From: Sphingomonadales bacterium UBA6157
Lineage (GTDB): Bacteria; Pseudomonadota; Alphaproteobacteria; Sphingomonadales; Sphingomonadaceae
Reading direction: 5' to 3'
Length of the DNA stretch: 23,304 nucleotides
Assembly: GCA_002423025.1 (NCBI GenBank)
Contig: DIUN01000010.1
Location: 331-23,634 of the forward strand
In this document: piece after piece, positions 1 through 6,909 of the stretch
How positions within the stretch are numbered: position 1 is the first letter of the stretch
How the letters are laid out: each line of letters starts with the position of its first letter
The notes under the pieces: model-generated
Databases searched by the model: none
Told to the model about the DNA's origin: nothing
What the model saw: only the letters and a program-made list of their open reading frames with translations
Program-made: the position numbers and the translations under genes

Positions 1-338
1 TCCATGATCTTGCAGATCTTCTGGGCATGGCGCTCGGAGAGCGAGCCACCGAACACGGTGAAGTCCTGGCTGAACACGAACACCAGCCGGCCATTGATCG
101 TGCCCGAGCCGGTGACGACGCCATCGCCCGGAATCTTCTGCTCTTCCATGCCGAAATCGACACAGTTGTGCTCGACATACATGTCCAGCTCTTCAAAGCT
201 GCCGGGATCGAGCAGGATATCGAGCCGCTCGCGCGCTGTCAGCCGGCCCTTGGCGTGCTGCGCGGCCACGCGCTTCTCGCCGCCGCCAGCACGCGCTGCT
301 TCGCGGCGCCGTTCCAGTTCTTCAAGGGTCTTGAGCAT
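1..338 (-). CDS. pccB: Propionyl-CoA carboxylase beta chain, N-terminal part (gene continues past the left edge)
   Basis: This is the first 112 codons of a biotin-dependent acyl-CoA carboxylase carboxyltransferase subunit. It begins MLKTLEELERRREAARAGG and continues through KGRLTARERLDILLDPGSF, GDGVVTGSGTINGRLVFVFS and FTVFGGSLSERHAQKICKIM, all hallmark blocks of the PccB family. The family transfers the carboxyl group from biotin to propionyl-CoA, giving methylmalonyl-CoA in the cytoplasm, with a PccA biotin carboxylase as partner. The start is the ATG at 338, which matches the usual family N-terminus. The gene lies 80 bases downstream of the ATP12 gene on the same strand, so co-transcription is possible but not shown. 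Propionyl specificity is inferred from the resemblance; other acyl-CoA carboxylases share this N-terminus. The C-terminal half is outside the window. Confidence 0.93.
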   Translation of the reverse strand, partial: MLKTLEELERRREAARAGGGEKRVAAQHAKGRLTARERLDILLDPGSFEELDMYVEHNCVDFGMEEQKIPGDGVVTGSGTINGRLVFVFSQDFTVFGGSLSERHAQKICKIM

Positions 339-418
339 GGCACTCCCCGTTTCGTTGCGCCTCGCTTAGCAGCGTCGTGGCAGAGGTAAAGCCCTTCCAG
401 GCGCTTTGCGCAGCGCTT

Positions 419-1111
419 TCAGGCGAGCAGCCGCAGCAGCTGCGTGGCGGCGGCAAGGTCCCCCTGCCGCTCATTGTGCCCGGCTTCGGCCAGCGGGTCC
501 TTGCCCCATTGCTCGGCCTGCCACAGCTCGTCGAGATGCCCGGCCTGCCACGCGCCATGGCCATCCAGCTCGCCCTCGGCCACGGCCAGGCCGATGATGG
601 CCGAGCCGGAAATCGTCACGATCTTGGCCAGCGCCGCCAGGGCGAAATTGTCAAACGACCGATAAGCCTCGCGAATCCGCAGCAGGGTCGCCTCGGGCTG
701 CGGCACATGCAGGATGCCCGTCGCCAGCCGGAAATCGACATCATAGCGGCGGCGCGCCCAGGCCAGCAGCGGGTCCCACTCTGCCGCCTGCCGTGCCACC
801 AGCGGGGCAGGGGCATCGGCGCGATAGGCCAGCAGCTCGCTATCCGCGAACACGGCCAGCCCATCGGCAAAGCTCTCCCGCGCCGGCGCGACATGGTCGA
901 TGGCGGCATTGCACAGCCCGGTCAGCGGCATCGAGCGCGGCAGGATTTCGGTGCCCTGCGCCTCCCATTCCGCCACCAGCGCCTCGGCCAGCGCCCGGCT
1001 CGGCACCTCCAGCGGCAGCCGCGCCGGGGTGCGCACCGCCCGGCCATCCAGCGCCACGCCAAAGGGCGCGGCCTCACCGGTTACGCTGGCAACCTTGTAA
1101 AAACGCTTCAT
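419..1111 (-). CDS. ATP12-family F1-ATPase assembly chaperone
   Basis: The 230-residue protein starts MKRFYKVASVTGEAAPFGVA, followed by LDGRAVRTPARLPLEVPS, an opening typical of the ATP12 family (PF07542). These proteins are thought to hold the F1-ATPase alpha subunit during assembly, and alphaproteobacteria carry the bacterial form. Further family-like blocks are EWEAQGTEILPRSMPLTGL, the LLAYRAD segment and the WDPLLAWARRRYDVDF segment. Its ATG (1111) overlaps the stop of the upstream membrane-protein gene by four bases, which argues for translational coupling. No ATP synthase gene is visible in the window. The reading frame is open upstream to about 1456, but the ATG at 1111 gives the family-like N-terminus. 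The chaperone role is known for the family and not shown for this protein. Confidence 0.88.
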   Translation of the reverse strand: MKRFYKVASVTGEAAPFGVALDGRAVRTPARLPLEVPSRALAEALVAEWEAQGTEILPRSMPLTGLCNAAIDHVAPARESFADGLAVFADSELLAYRADAPAPLVARQAAEWDPLLAWARRRYDVDFRLATGILHVPQPEATLLRIREAYRSFDNFALAALAKIVTISGSAIIGLAVAEGELDGHGAWQAGHLDELWQAEQWGKDPLAEAGHNERQGDLAAATQLLRLLA

Positions 1112-1335
1112 TTCTTCTCCGGCCGGGTGGTCAGGCCCAGCAATTTCGGCCGCACGAACAGGCTGGCGGCGCCAGCCAGCAGGAGCACGACGCTGGCCGC
1201 CGTCACGCCGCCCCGGCCCAGGAACACGCCGCCGAACAGCGCCGCCAGCCCGGCGATCTTGAGCAGGAAGTAGAACAGGAAGCGCTTCTTGGCCTCGGCC
1301 ACCGACAGCACCGGGGTTGGCTCGTCCTGGCTCAT
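1108..1335 (-). CDS. Small two-helix membrane protein
   Basis: A 75-residue protein, MSQDEPTPVLSVAEAKKRF and onward, with two hydrophobic stretches at about residues 19-40 and 44-61 separated by a short glycine-rich turn (GRGG). The tail RPKLLGLTTRPEKK is basic. A charged N-terminus followed by a helical hairpin predicts an inner-membrane protein with both ends probably in the cytoplasm. The gene overlaps both neighbours by four bases (HAD gene upstream, ATP12 gene downstream), so it very likely belongs to a real operon. I do not recognise a named family and assign no function. Confidence 0.8.
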   Translation of the reverse strand: MSQDEPTPVLSVAEAKKRFLFYFLLKIAGLAALFGGVFLGRGGVTAASVVLLLAGAASLFVRPKLLGLTTRPEKK

Positions 1336-1991
1336 CGGTCCTCCAGCAACGCGCGCAGGTGGGCGGCGTCCATCGCCACGCCATGGGCGCCGGCGCCCAG
1401 CAGTTCGCCGGCTTCATGATAGCCCCAGTCCACGCCGATGGCGCGCACCCCGGCATGAACGCCCATCATCACATCGAACACCGTGTCCCCGATGATCACC
1501 GCCTGCCCGGCCTCTGCCCCGGCCTCGGCCATGGCGGCGCGCAGCATCGAGGGGTGCGGCTTGGAGGGGTGGCGGTCCGCCGTCTGCAGGCTCACGAACA
1601 GCCTGTCGATGCCATGGTGCGCCAGCGCCAGCGCCAGCCCGCGGTCACTCTTGCCGGTGGCGACCGCCAGCAGCCAGCCATCGGCGTCGAGCGCGACCAG
1701 CAGGTCCTTCACGCCGTCATACATAGGCTCCGGATCAAGGTTGCTGTCCGCCCGCAGCCGCTGGAAGGCGGTCTTGTAGTCTGCGGCGAGGCTCTCGTGC
1801 AGGGCGTGCTCGGCCTCGGGCAGCAGCGCCCGCATGGCTTCCGTCAGGCTCAGGCCGACGATTCGTCGGGTGGCATGGGCATCGGGCGCGGCAAGGCCAT
1901 GGCGGGCAAAGCTCTGCCCCATGGCGCGCACGATGTTGACCTGGCTGTCGATGAGCGTGCCATCGCAATCGAACACCGCCAGCCTCACCAT
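1332..1991 (-). CDS. HAD-superfamily phosphatase, phosphoglycolate-phosphatase-like
   Basis: The 219-residue protein has the haloacid dehalogenase motifs in order. Motif I is FDCDGTLIDS, with D8 as the predicted nucleophile and D10 as the acid/base. Motif II is in AVATGKSDRG, the conserved lysine is in HPSKPHPSM, and motif IV is IIGDTVFDVMMG with its Mg2+-binding aspartates. The helical cap after motif I places it with the Gph/CbbY-type subfamily that hydrolyses small phosphomonoesters in the cytoplasm. The substrate cannot be told from sequence; phosphoglycolate is a guess from overall likeness. It overlaps the PaiB-like gene by seven bases and the small membrane-protein gene by four. Confidence 0.9.
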   Translation of the reverse strand: MVRLAVFDCDGTLIDSQVNIVRAMGQSFARHGLAAPDAHATRRIVGLSLTEAMRALLPEAEHALHESLAADYKTAFQRLRADSNLDPEPMYDGVKDLLVALDADGWLLAVATGKSDRGLALALAHHGIDRLFVSLQTADRHPSKPHPSMLRAAMAEAGAEAGQAVIIGDTVFDVMMGVHAGVRAIGVDWGYHEAGELLGAGAHGVAMDAAHLRALLEDR

Positions 1992-2587
1992 CCCCGTGCC
2001 TTCCGGATTGCAGCGGCGCCGGCCCTGTCGCCGATCCGCTCCATGCCGGCCACCACGCCCCGGGCATCGGCCTCGTTGCGGTTCTGGCTGGCCTTGTCGG
2101 TGGTGCGCACGGTTTCGGCGGTGAGTGCAAAGCCGGTGATGCCGCGCATCATTGCTTCGGCGCGGGCCGGCGCCATCTTGGCCATGGTCCAGTCCTGCCC
2201 GACGCGCGGCTCGAAGGTGGCGGCGGAGAGATCGAGCAGGTCGCCGAGTTCATCCCAGTCCAGCGCCCGCACCAGGCCCTCTATCTCGACGGCGCGGTAG
2301 TTCCAGGTCGGCACGTGCTGCGCCGGCTCGGCATACCAGTTGGGGCTCACATAGCTCCCCGGCCCGCCAATGCTGAGCAGCGCCGGCTGGCCATCCAGCG
2401 TCGCGGTGAGGGCGTTGTTGTTGGCGAGGTGAAACAGGTAGCGGCCCCCGGCGGCGGCCAGCACCGGCGCGTGCGCCACGCGTGGCCCGGCCTCTGTCAT
2501 GCCGAAGATGTGCGCAAAGCCATGCGCCGAGACAAAGCCCGGCACATCATCGCCGGCGGCAAAGCGGAATGCGGCATTGGGGTGCAT
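1985..2587 (-). CDS. PaiB-like FMN-binding split-barrel protein
   Basis: A 200-residue protein beginning MHPNAAFRFAAGDDVPGFVS. It resembles the PaiB/FMN-binding negative transcriptional regulator family: HGFAHIFGMTEAGPRVAHAP, then YLFHLANNNALTATLDG (the LFHLARNNP-like block), the GPGSYVSPNWYAEPAQHVPTWNY region and a C-terminal region with KASQNRNEADARGVVAGM. Bacillus PaiB was described as a regulator of sporulation and protease genes, but the fold is that of a flavin-binding split barrel, so an enzymatic or flavin-reductase-like role is equally possible. It is the first gene of the minus-strand group and diverges from the metallo-hydrolase gene across a 97-base spacer. The start is the ATG at 2587, with only a weak AGGCAG ribosome-binding sequence before it. 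Confidence 0.87.
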   Translation of the reverse strand: MHPNAAFRFAAGDDVPGFVSAHGFAHIFGMTEAGPRVAHAPVLAAAGGRYLFHLANNNALTATLDGQPALLSIGGPGSYVSPNWYAEPAQHVPTWNYRAVEIEGLVRALDWDELGDLLDLSAATFEPRVGQDWTMAKMAPARAEAMMRGITGFALTAETVRTTDKASQNRNEADARGVVAGMERIGDRAGAAAIRKARGW

Positions 2588-2684
2588 AGGCTGCCTATCG
2601 CCTGTGGCCGCGCCCGCCGCAAGGCCATCGCACTGCTACTTATCACCGCTCGACAGCGCTGGCCCTGCCTCCTACCACCGCCTC

Positions 2685-3815
2685 ATGTCCGATGAATCGC
2701 TTGCCCAGCCGCCCCAGCCCGAGGCGCCCTACCCCGAGGCGCCCTACAAGGCGCTCGCCGGCTCCCCCACGGCCGAGCGCGCCCCGCAGGAGCTTCGCGG
2801 CCTGCATTATCCCTTTGGTCGCTGGGTGCCGGAGGGCGGCACGCTGTTCGAGGTGATGCCCGGCATCCACTGGCTGCGCATGCCGCTGCCGTTCGGGCTC
2901 GATCACATCAATCTCTGGGCGCTCGATGCCGGAGACAGCTGGGCGCTGGTCGATACCGGGGTCAACCTCGGCATCACCAAGAAATATTGGGAGGCGCTGT
3001 TCAAGGGGCCGCTGGCGGGCAAGCCTGTCAGCCGCATCATCGCCACCCATTATCATCCGGATCATCTCGGGCTGGCCGGCTGGCTCTGCGAGCGCTGGAA
3101 CGTGCCGCTGGAGATCGCCCGCACCGAATATCTGCTGGCCCGCACCCTTACGCTGGATGTGCGCGCCGCGCCGCCGCAGGAAGCCGTGGACTTTTCCATC
3201 CGCGCCGGCTGGTCCGATGCAGCGCTGGACGAGCTGCGCAGCAAGCCCTGGGGCAATTTCAGCAAGATCGTCAGCCCGCTGCCCGCCGGCTTCAAGCGCA
3301 TCCGCGATGGCACGGTGCTCACCATCGGCACCCGGCAATGGCAGGTGGTGACCGGCCGTGGCCACTCGCCGGAGCACAGTTGCCTGGTTTCGGACGGCGT
3401 GATGATCTCGGGGGATCAGGTGCTGCCGCGCATCACCAGCAATGTTTCGGTTTACCCCACCGAGCCCTATGCCGATCCGCTGGCGGACTGGCTGGAGAGC
3501 ATCGAGACGTTGCGCAGCATCGATCCGGATATCCTCGTGCTGCCGGCGCATAACGAGCCGTTCCGTGGCCTGCACGCGCGGCTCGACCAGCTGCGGGACG
3601 ACCATCACGACAAGCTGGAAAAGCTGCTGCAATTCTGCGCCGAGCCGCGCACCGCCGTGGACAGCTTTGCCACGCTGTTCCGCAAGCCGATCGGCGAGGG
3701 CGATTATGGCATCGCCACCGGGGAAGCCGTGGCGCATCTCCACTGGCTGGAGGAGCGGGGCAAGCTGCGGCGCACCACCGATGCCGGCGGCGTTGATCGG
3801 TTCGTGGCGGCCTGA
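2685..3815 (+). CDS. Metallo-beta-lactamase-fold hydrolase with C-terminal winged-helix-like tail
   Basis: A 376-residue cytoplasmic protein (no signal peptide) with the binuclear zinc motif THYHPDH (H122, H124, D126, H127), further likely ligands H227 (GRGHSPEH), D244 (ISGDQV) and H289 (LPAHNEP), and the strand-end motif VDTG at 89-92. This is the GloB/LACTB2-like class of hydrolases acting on thioesters, lactones or RNA; the substrate is not predictable here. The last 80 residues, ending GEAVAHLHWLEERGKLRR, resemble the winged-helix segment of the LACTB2-like group. The N-terminal 30 residues are proline-rich and contain a tandem EAPYPEAPY repeat. The ATG at 2685 is chosen because the frame upstream runs into the divergent paiB-like gene; no good ribosome-binding site precedes it. 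Confidence 0.88.
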   Translation: MSDESLAQPPQPEAPYPEAPYKALAGSPTAERAPQELRGLHYPFGRWVPEGGTLFEVMPGIHWLRMPLPFGLDHINLWALDAGDSWALVDTGVNLGITKKYWEALFKGPLAGKPVSRIIATHYHPDHLGLAGWLCERWNVPLEIARTEYLLARTLTLDVRAAPPQEAVDFSIRAGWSDAALDELRSKPWGNFSKIVSPLPAGFKRIRDGTVLTIGTRQWQVVTGRGHSPEHSCLVSDGVMISGDQVLPRITSNVSVYPTEPYADPLADWLESIETLRSIDPDILVLPAHNEPFRGLHARLDQLRDDHHDKLEKLLQFCAEPRTAVDSFATLFRKPIGEGDYGIATGEAVAHLHWLEERGKLRRTTDAGGVDRFVAA

Positions 3816-3847
3816 GGCACGATAAAGCCGCTTCCCATCCGGCGTCC

Positions 3848-3867
3848 GCGCGCCTAACGCGGCGCGC
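3848..3867 (+). repeat. GC-only hairpin directly before the DUF2946 start codon
   Basis: A perfect 7-base inverted repeat, GCGCGCC at 3848-3854 and GGCGCGC at 3861-3867, encloses a six-base loop. It ends two bases before the ATG at 3869 and occupies exactly the place where a ribosome-binding site should be; none is visible. It could be a translational control element or a protein-binding palindrome, or chance in very GC-rich DNA. There is no T-run, so it is not a standard terminator. Confidence 0.4.
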
Positions 3868-3868
3868 A

Positions 3869-4252
3869 ATGTTCCAGCGCCTGCCAAACTTGCGCATCGT
3901 CTTCAGCCTCGGCCTTGTCGCCGCGCTGCTGGCGCTGTGGCTGCGGCTGCTGGTGCCGGTCGGCTGGATGCCGGTCTCCACCGCACAGGGCGTGGTGTTC
4001 ACGCTCTGCTCCTCCTACGGCGAGCACCAGACCATCGGTGATGAAGCCGCTCCCGCCGAGTCGCAGGGCCAGGATGGCCATTGCGCCTTCAGCGGCATGG
4101 GCACCCCGGCGCTGGCCGGCCTGCCACCGGCACTGGCGCTGCCGCTGTTCCTGCTGTTCCTGGCGCTGGGCTTTGCCGCCAGCCCCGGCCTGCGCCGCGC
4201 CGCGCCCGGTTGGCTGCGGCCACCATTGCGCGGGCCACCTCTCGCCGCCTGA
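3869..4252 (+). CDS. DUF2946-type membrane protein, probable copper-locus accessory protein
   Basis: A 127-residue protein with a hydrophobic N-terminal helix (about 12-33) leading into VPVGWMPV, the P-x-G-x-MP signature typical of DUF2946. Next comes a hydrophilic loop with possible metal ligands C47, H53, H71 and C72 (TLCSSYGEH and DGHCAFSG), a second helix (about 86-104) and the tail LRGPPLAA, also typical of the family. DUF2946 genes often lie beside TonB-dependent copper receptors (for example near oprC of Pseudomonas), and here the next genes are a TonB receptor and a DUF1775 protein. The biochemical role is unknown; a periplasmic or membrane copper-handling role is inferred from context. 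The ATG at 3869 is the only start giving the full first helix. Confidence 0.78.
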   Translation: MFQRLPNLRIVFSLGLVAALLALWLRLLVPVGWMPVSTAQGVVFTLCSSYGEHQTIGDEAAPAESQGQDGHCAFSGMGTPALAGLPPALALPLFLLFLALGFAASPGLRRAAPGWLRPPLRGPPLAA

Positions 4253-4256
4253 CGCT

Positions 4257-4276
4257 GCCGCGCCATCCGGCGCGGC
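4257..4276 (+). repeat. Intercistronic hairpin between the DUF2946 and TonB receptor genes
   Basis: A perfect 8-base inverted repeat, GCCGCGCC at 4257-4264 and GGCGCGGC at 4269-4276, with a four-base loop ATCC. It begins four bases after the DUF2946 stop codon. No T-run follows, so intrinsic termination is unlikely. It may be an mRNA-processing or stabilising stem-loop that allows different expression of the two genes, or an operator for a dimeric regulator. Confidence 0.45.
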
Positions 4277-4351
4277 TCCCGCTCCAGACCAGAGAGATCG
4301 CGGCCGTGCGCCCTGAAGCTGCGCGCCGCTGCACACCCAAGGACTATCGTC

Positions 4352-6349
4352 ATGACCTCCCGTTCCCTGTTGCTCGCCGGCGCGCTGCTGCTCGCCGCCG
4401 CGCCGGCGTTTGCCGAAGACACCGCTGATGTCACCATCACCGTAACCGCCCAGCGCGATGCCGAGGCCGAGCAGGCCCGCGCCCGCATCGCCCGCACCCC
4501 CGGCGGTGCCTCCGTCACGCAAGCCACGGAATTCGCCGACAAGCTGGCGATCAACTTCCGTGATACGCTGGCCTTCGCTCCCGGCGTCTTTGCCCAGGCG
4601 CGCTATGGCGAGGAGGTGCGGCTCTCCATCCGCGGCTCGGGTACCGGCCGGGGCTTCCACCTGCGCGGCATCACGCTGTTGCAGGATGGCGTGCCGATCA
4701 ACCTCGCTGATGGCGGCGGCGATTTCCAGGAGCTGGACCCCGCCGTGTTCCAGCGAATCGAGGTCTATCGCGGCGCCAACGCCTTGCGTTATGGCGCCTC
4801 CAGCCTTGGCGGCGCGATCAACGCCATCACCCCCACCGGCCGCACCGCACCGGCGCTTGCGCTGCGGGTGGAGGGCGGCAGCTTCGGCACCGTGCGCGCC
4901 ATGGCGGCAGCAAGCTTTGCCGATGGCCCCGGCGATGGCTTTCTCGCCATCAGCTACCTCCGGGATGACGGATATCGCGCCCAGAGCGCGCAGGAAAAGT
5001 TGCGGCTGAACGGCAACATCGGGCTGCAGCTTGGCGAGGCGGTGGAGACTCGCTTTTACGCCAGCCTCAACCATGTCGAGCAACAAGTGCCCGGCACGCT
5101 CAACAGGAGCGCCGCGCTCACCACGCCGCGCCTCGCTCCGGCCATCAACATCGCCAATGACTATGCCCGGGATATCCGCTCGCTGCGCCTGCAGAACCGC
5201 ACGGCCTTCGATCTCGGCGCGACGCAGATCGAGGCCGGACTGTTCCTCAATGCCAAGGATCTGTTCCACCCGATCTTCCAGGTCATCGACCAGAAATCCA
5301 CCGATTGGGGCGGCTATGCCCGGCTCGATACCGCCGGCGAGGTTGCCGGCCTCAAGGCTGAAGCAACGCTGGGCACCACGCTGCGCACCGGGCGGGTTGC
5401 GGCCAGGCAATACATCAACACAGCCGGCCGTCGCGGCGCGCTTACAGCGGATGCCGAGCAGTTCGCCGATGCGCTCGATGGCTATGGCGAAGTGCGGCTC
5501 TACCCGGTGGAGAGCCTGGCGCTGGTCGGCGGGCTGCAGTTCACCCATGGCAAACGCCGCACCGTCAATAGGCTCGATGCCAGCCGCAACGCCAGCCGCA
5601 GCTACAATGAATGGTCCCCCAAGATCGGCGCGGTCTGGACGCCGCTGGCCGATATGCAATTGTTCGCCAACTATAACCGCGCTGTCGAGCTGCCGACCTT
5701 CTCCGAGATCGTGCAGTTCCCGATCATCGGGTTCGTGCCGCTCGATCCGCAGCGCGGCTGGACCTTCGAGGTCGGCACGCGCGGCCGGGCCGGCATCGCG
5801 GCCTGGGATGTGTCGGTCTACCGCGCCGATCTGCGCGGCGAACTGCTCGGCTTCACGGTCGATCCCAATGTGCCGGCGGCCACCTTCAACGCCGGCAAGA
5901 CCCGCCACCAGGGTGTCGAAGCCGGGCTGGACCTGAAGCTGTCGCCCTGGGCGACGCTGCGGCAAGTCTATCAGTTCAACGACTTCCGGTTCCGCAACGA
6001 TGCGCAATATGGCGACAACCGCATCGCCGTGGTGCCCGAGCATCTCTACCGCGCCGAGCTCCAGCTTGGCACAGATGCCGTCCGCGTCTCGCCGAACATC
6101 GAGTGGGTGCCGCGCGGTGCCTCCGCCGATTATCGCAATACCACCCGCAACCCCGGCTATGCGCTGCTCGGCCTGAGCGGTTCGGTGGCGCTCGCCAAGG
6201 GCATCCGCGCCTTTGTCGATGCCCGCAACCTCGCCGACAAGCGCGGCATTGCCGATGTTTCGGCTGTCGTCTCCGCCACCGCCGCCTCGGCGATCTATTA
6301 CCCCGTGGAAGGCCGCGCCGTGTTCGGCGGCGTCCGCACCAGCTTCTGA
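4352..6349 (+). CDS. FecA-like TonB-dependent outer-membrane receptor (first of two)
   Basis: A 665-residue receptor. A signal peptide (about 1-21, cleaved after APAFA) is followed by a TonB-box-like DVTITVTAQ at 26-34, a plug domain with RLSIRGSGTGRGFHLRGI, LLQDGVPINLADGGGDFQEL and EVYRGANALRYGASSLGGAI, then a beta-barrel ending in phenylalanine (GVRTSF), as expected for outer-membrane insertion. The plug blocks match the FecA (ferric dicitrate) receptor group. No extra N-terminal signalling domain is present, so a FecI/FecR-type surface signalling circuit is unlikely. An AAGGA ribosome-binding site (4339-4343) lies eight bases before the ATG. With DUF2946 before it and a YcnI-like gene 14 bases after it, the substrate is more likely a copper (or other metal) chelate than ferric citrate; this is inference. 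Confidence 0.92.
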   Translation: MTSRSLLLAGALLLAAAPAFAEDTADVTITVTAQRDAEAEQARARIARTPGGASVTQATEFADKLAINFRDTLAFAPGVFAQARYGEEVRLSIRGSGTGRGFHLRGITLLQDGVPINLADGGGDFQELDPAVFQRIEVYRGANALRYGASSLGGAINAITPTGRTAPALALRVEGGSFGTVRAMAAASFADGPGDGFLAISYLRDDGYRAQSAQEKLRLNGNIGLQLGEAVETRFYASLNHVEQQVPGTLNRSAALTTPRLAPAINIANDYARDIRSLRLQNRTAFDLGATQIEAGLFLNAKDLFHPIFQVIDQKSTDWGGYARLDTAGEVAGLKAEATLGTTLRTGRVAARQYINTAGRRGALTADAEQFADALDGYGEVRLYPVESLALVGGLQFTHGKRRTVNRLDASRNASRSYNEWSPKIGAVWTPLADMQLFANYNRAVELPTFSEIVQFPIIGFVPLDPQRGWTFEVGTRGRAGIAAWDVSVYRADLRGELLGFTVDPNVPAATFNAGKTRHQGVEAGLDLKLSPWATLRQVYQFNDFRFRNDAQYGDNRIAVVPEHLYRAELQLGTDAVRVSPNIEWVPRGASADYRNTTRNPGYALLGLSGSVALAKGIRAFVDARNLADKRGIADVSAVVSATAASAIYYPVEGRAVFGGVRTSF

Positions 6350-6363
6350 AAAGGCCAGACATA

Positions 6364-6846
6364 ATGAACCGCTCGATGATCGCCGGCGCGCTGCTGCTGG
6401 CTACCCCCGCTTCCGCGCATGTCGTGCTCTCCCCCGAAGCCAGCAGCGCCGGGGCCTATTATGCCGGCGTGCTGCGCGTTGGCCATGGTTGTAATGGCCA
6501 GGCCACCACGGCGCTGGAGGTGGAAATTCCCGCCGCCGCCACCGATGCCAAGCCCCAGCCCAAGCCAGGCTGGCGCGTGGAGATCACCCGCGCTGGCGGC
6601 CGGGTGACAGCGCTGCGCTGGACCGGCTTGCTGCCTGCCGACCAGTTCGAAAGCTTCGGCATCATGCTCAAGCTCGATCCTGCGACGTCCGGCCCAGTCT
6701 ATCTCCCGGTTGTCCAGTCCTGCGGCGCGGCGCAAAAACGCTGGACGGACATCCCGCCGCCCGGCGCCGCCTGGACCAGCGTGCCAGCCCCGGCCCCGGT
6801 GCTGACCATCGCCCCGGCCGAGTTGGACGAACACGCCGGACATTGA
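6364..6846 (+). CDS. YcnI-like DUF1775 periplasmic copper-binding protein
   Basis: A 160-residue exported protein. The signal peptide (1-18, ending PASA) is predicted to be cut so that histidine 19 becomes the mature N-terminus (HVVLSPEASS). The DUF1775 pattern follows: Y32-Y33, GHGCNGQATTALEVEIP at 40-56, PKPGW at 66-70, the LRWTGLLP segment, and VVQSCGAAQKRW at 116-127. Bacillus YcnI binds Cu(II) through its N-terminal histidine, an acidic residue and a tryptophan, and the same type of mature N-terminus is present here. C43 and C120 may form a disulphide. The C-terminal HAGH adds two histidines. The gene starts 14 bases after the first receptor's stop, after an AAAAGG sequence, and should be in one transcript with it. 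Delivery of copper from the receptor to the periplasm is inferred. Confidence 0.87.
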   Translation: MNRSMIAGALLLATPASAHVVLSPEASSAGAYYAGVLRVGHGCNGQATTALEVEIPAAATDAKPQPKPGWRVEITRAGGRVTALRWTGLLPADQFESFGIMLKLDPATSGPVYLPVVQSCGAAQKRWTDIPPPGAAWTSVPAPAPVLTIAPAELDEHAGH

Positions 6847-6909
6847 CTCCACATCGCACAACCAGCGGTGCGCGCTTGCTTGCTGCGCCCGAAATGAGGA
6901 ATTCTTGTC

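Noticed and set aside
377..1273. A 298-codon plus-strand frame opposite the ATP12 gene
   Set aside because: Arginine/proline/glutamine-rich shadow with no domain; the minus strand has the conserved protein.
2643..3887. A 414-codon minus-strand frame opposite the metallo-hydrolase gene
   Set aside because: The plus-strand frame carries the full zinc motif set; the opposite frame carries none.
4277..4351. A cobalamin riboswitch before the first TonB receptor
   Set aside because: The leader is too short and no conserved B12-box sequence is visible.
3854..6043. A very long open frame (729 codons) on the minus strand
   Set aside because: It lies antisense to the DUF2946 and receptor genes, has no recognisable domain or membrane/signal features, and its amino acid make-up is typical of antisense frames in very GC-rich DNA.
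4352..6349. Calling the first receptor OprC/NosA-type copper receptor
   Set aside because: The plug sequence follows the FecA pattern (FHLRG, DGVPINLADG, GANALRYGASSLGGA), not the OprC pattern; the copper link is from neighbours only.
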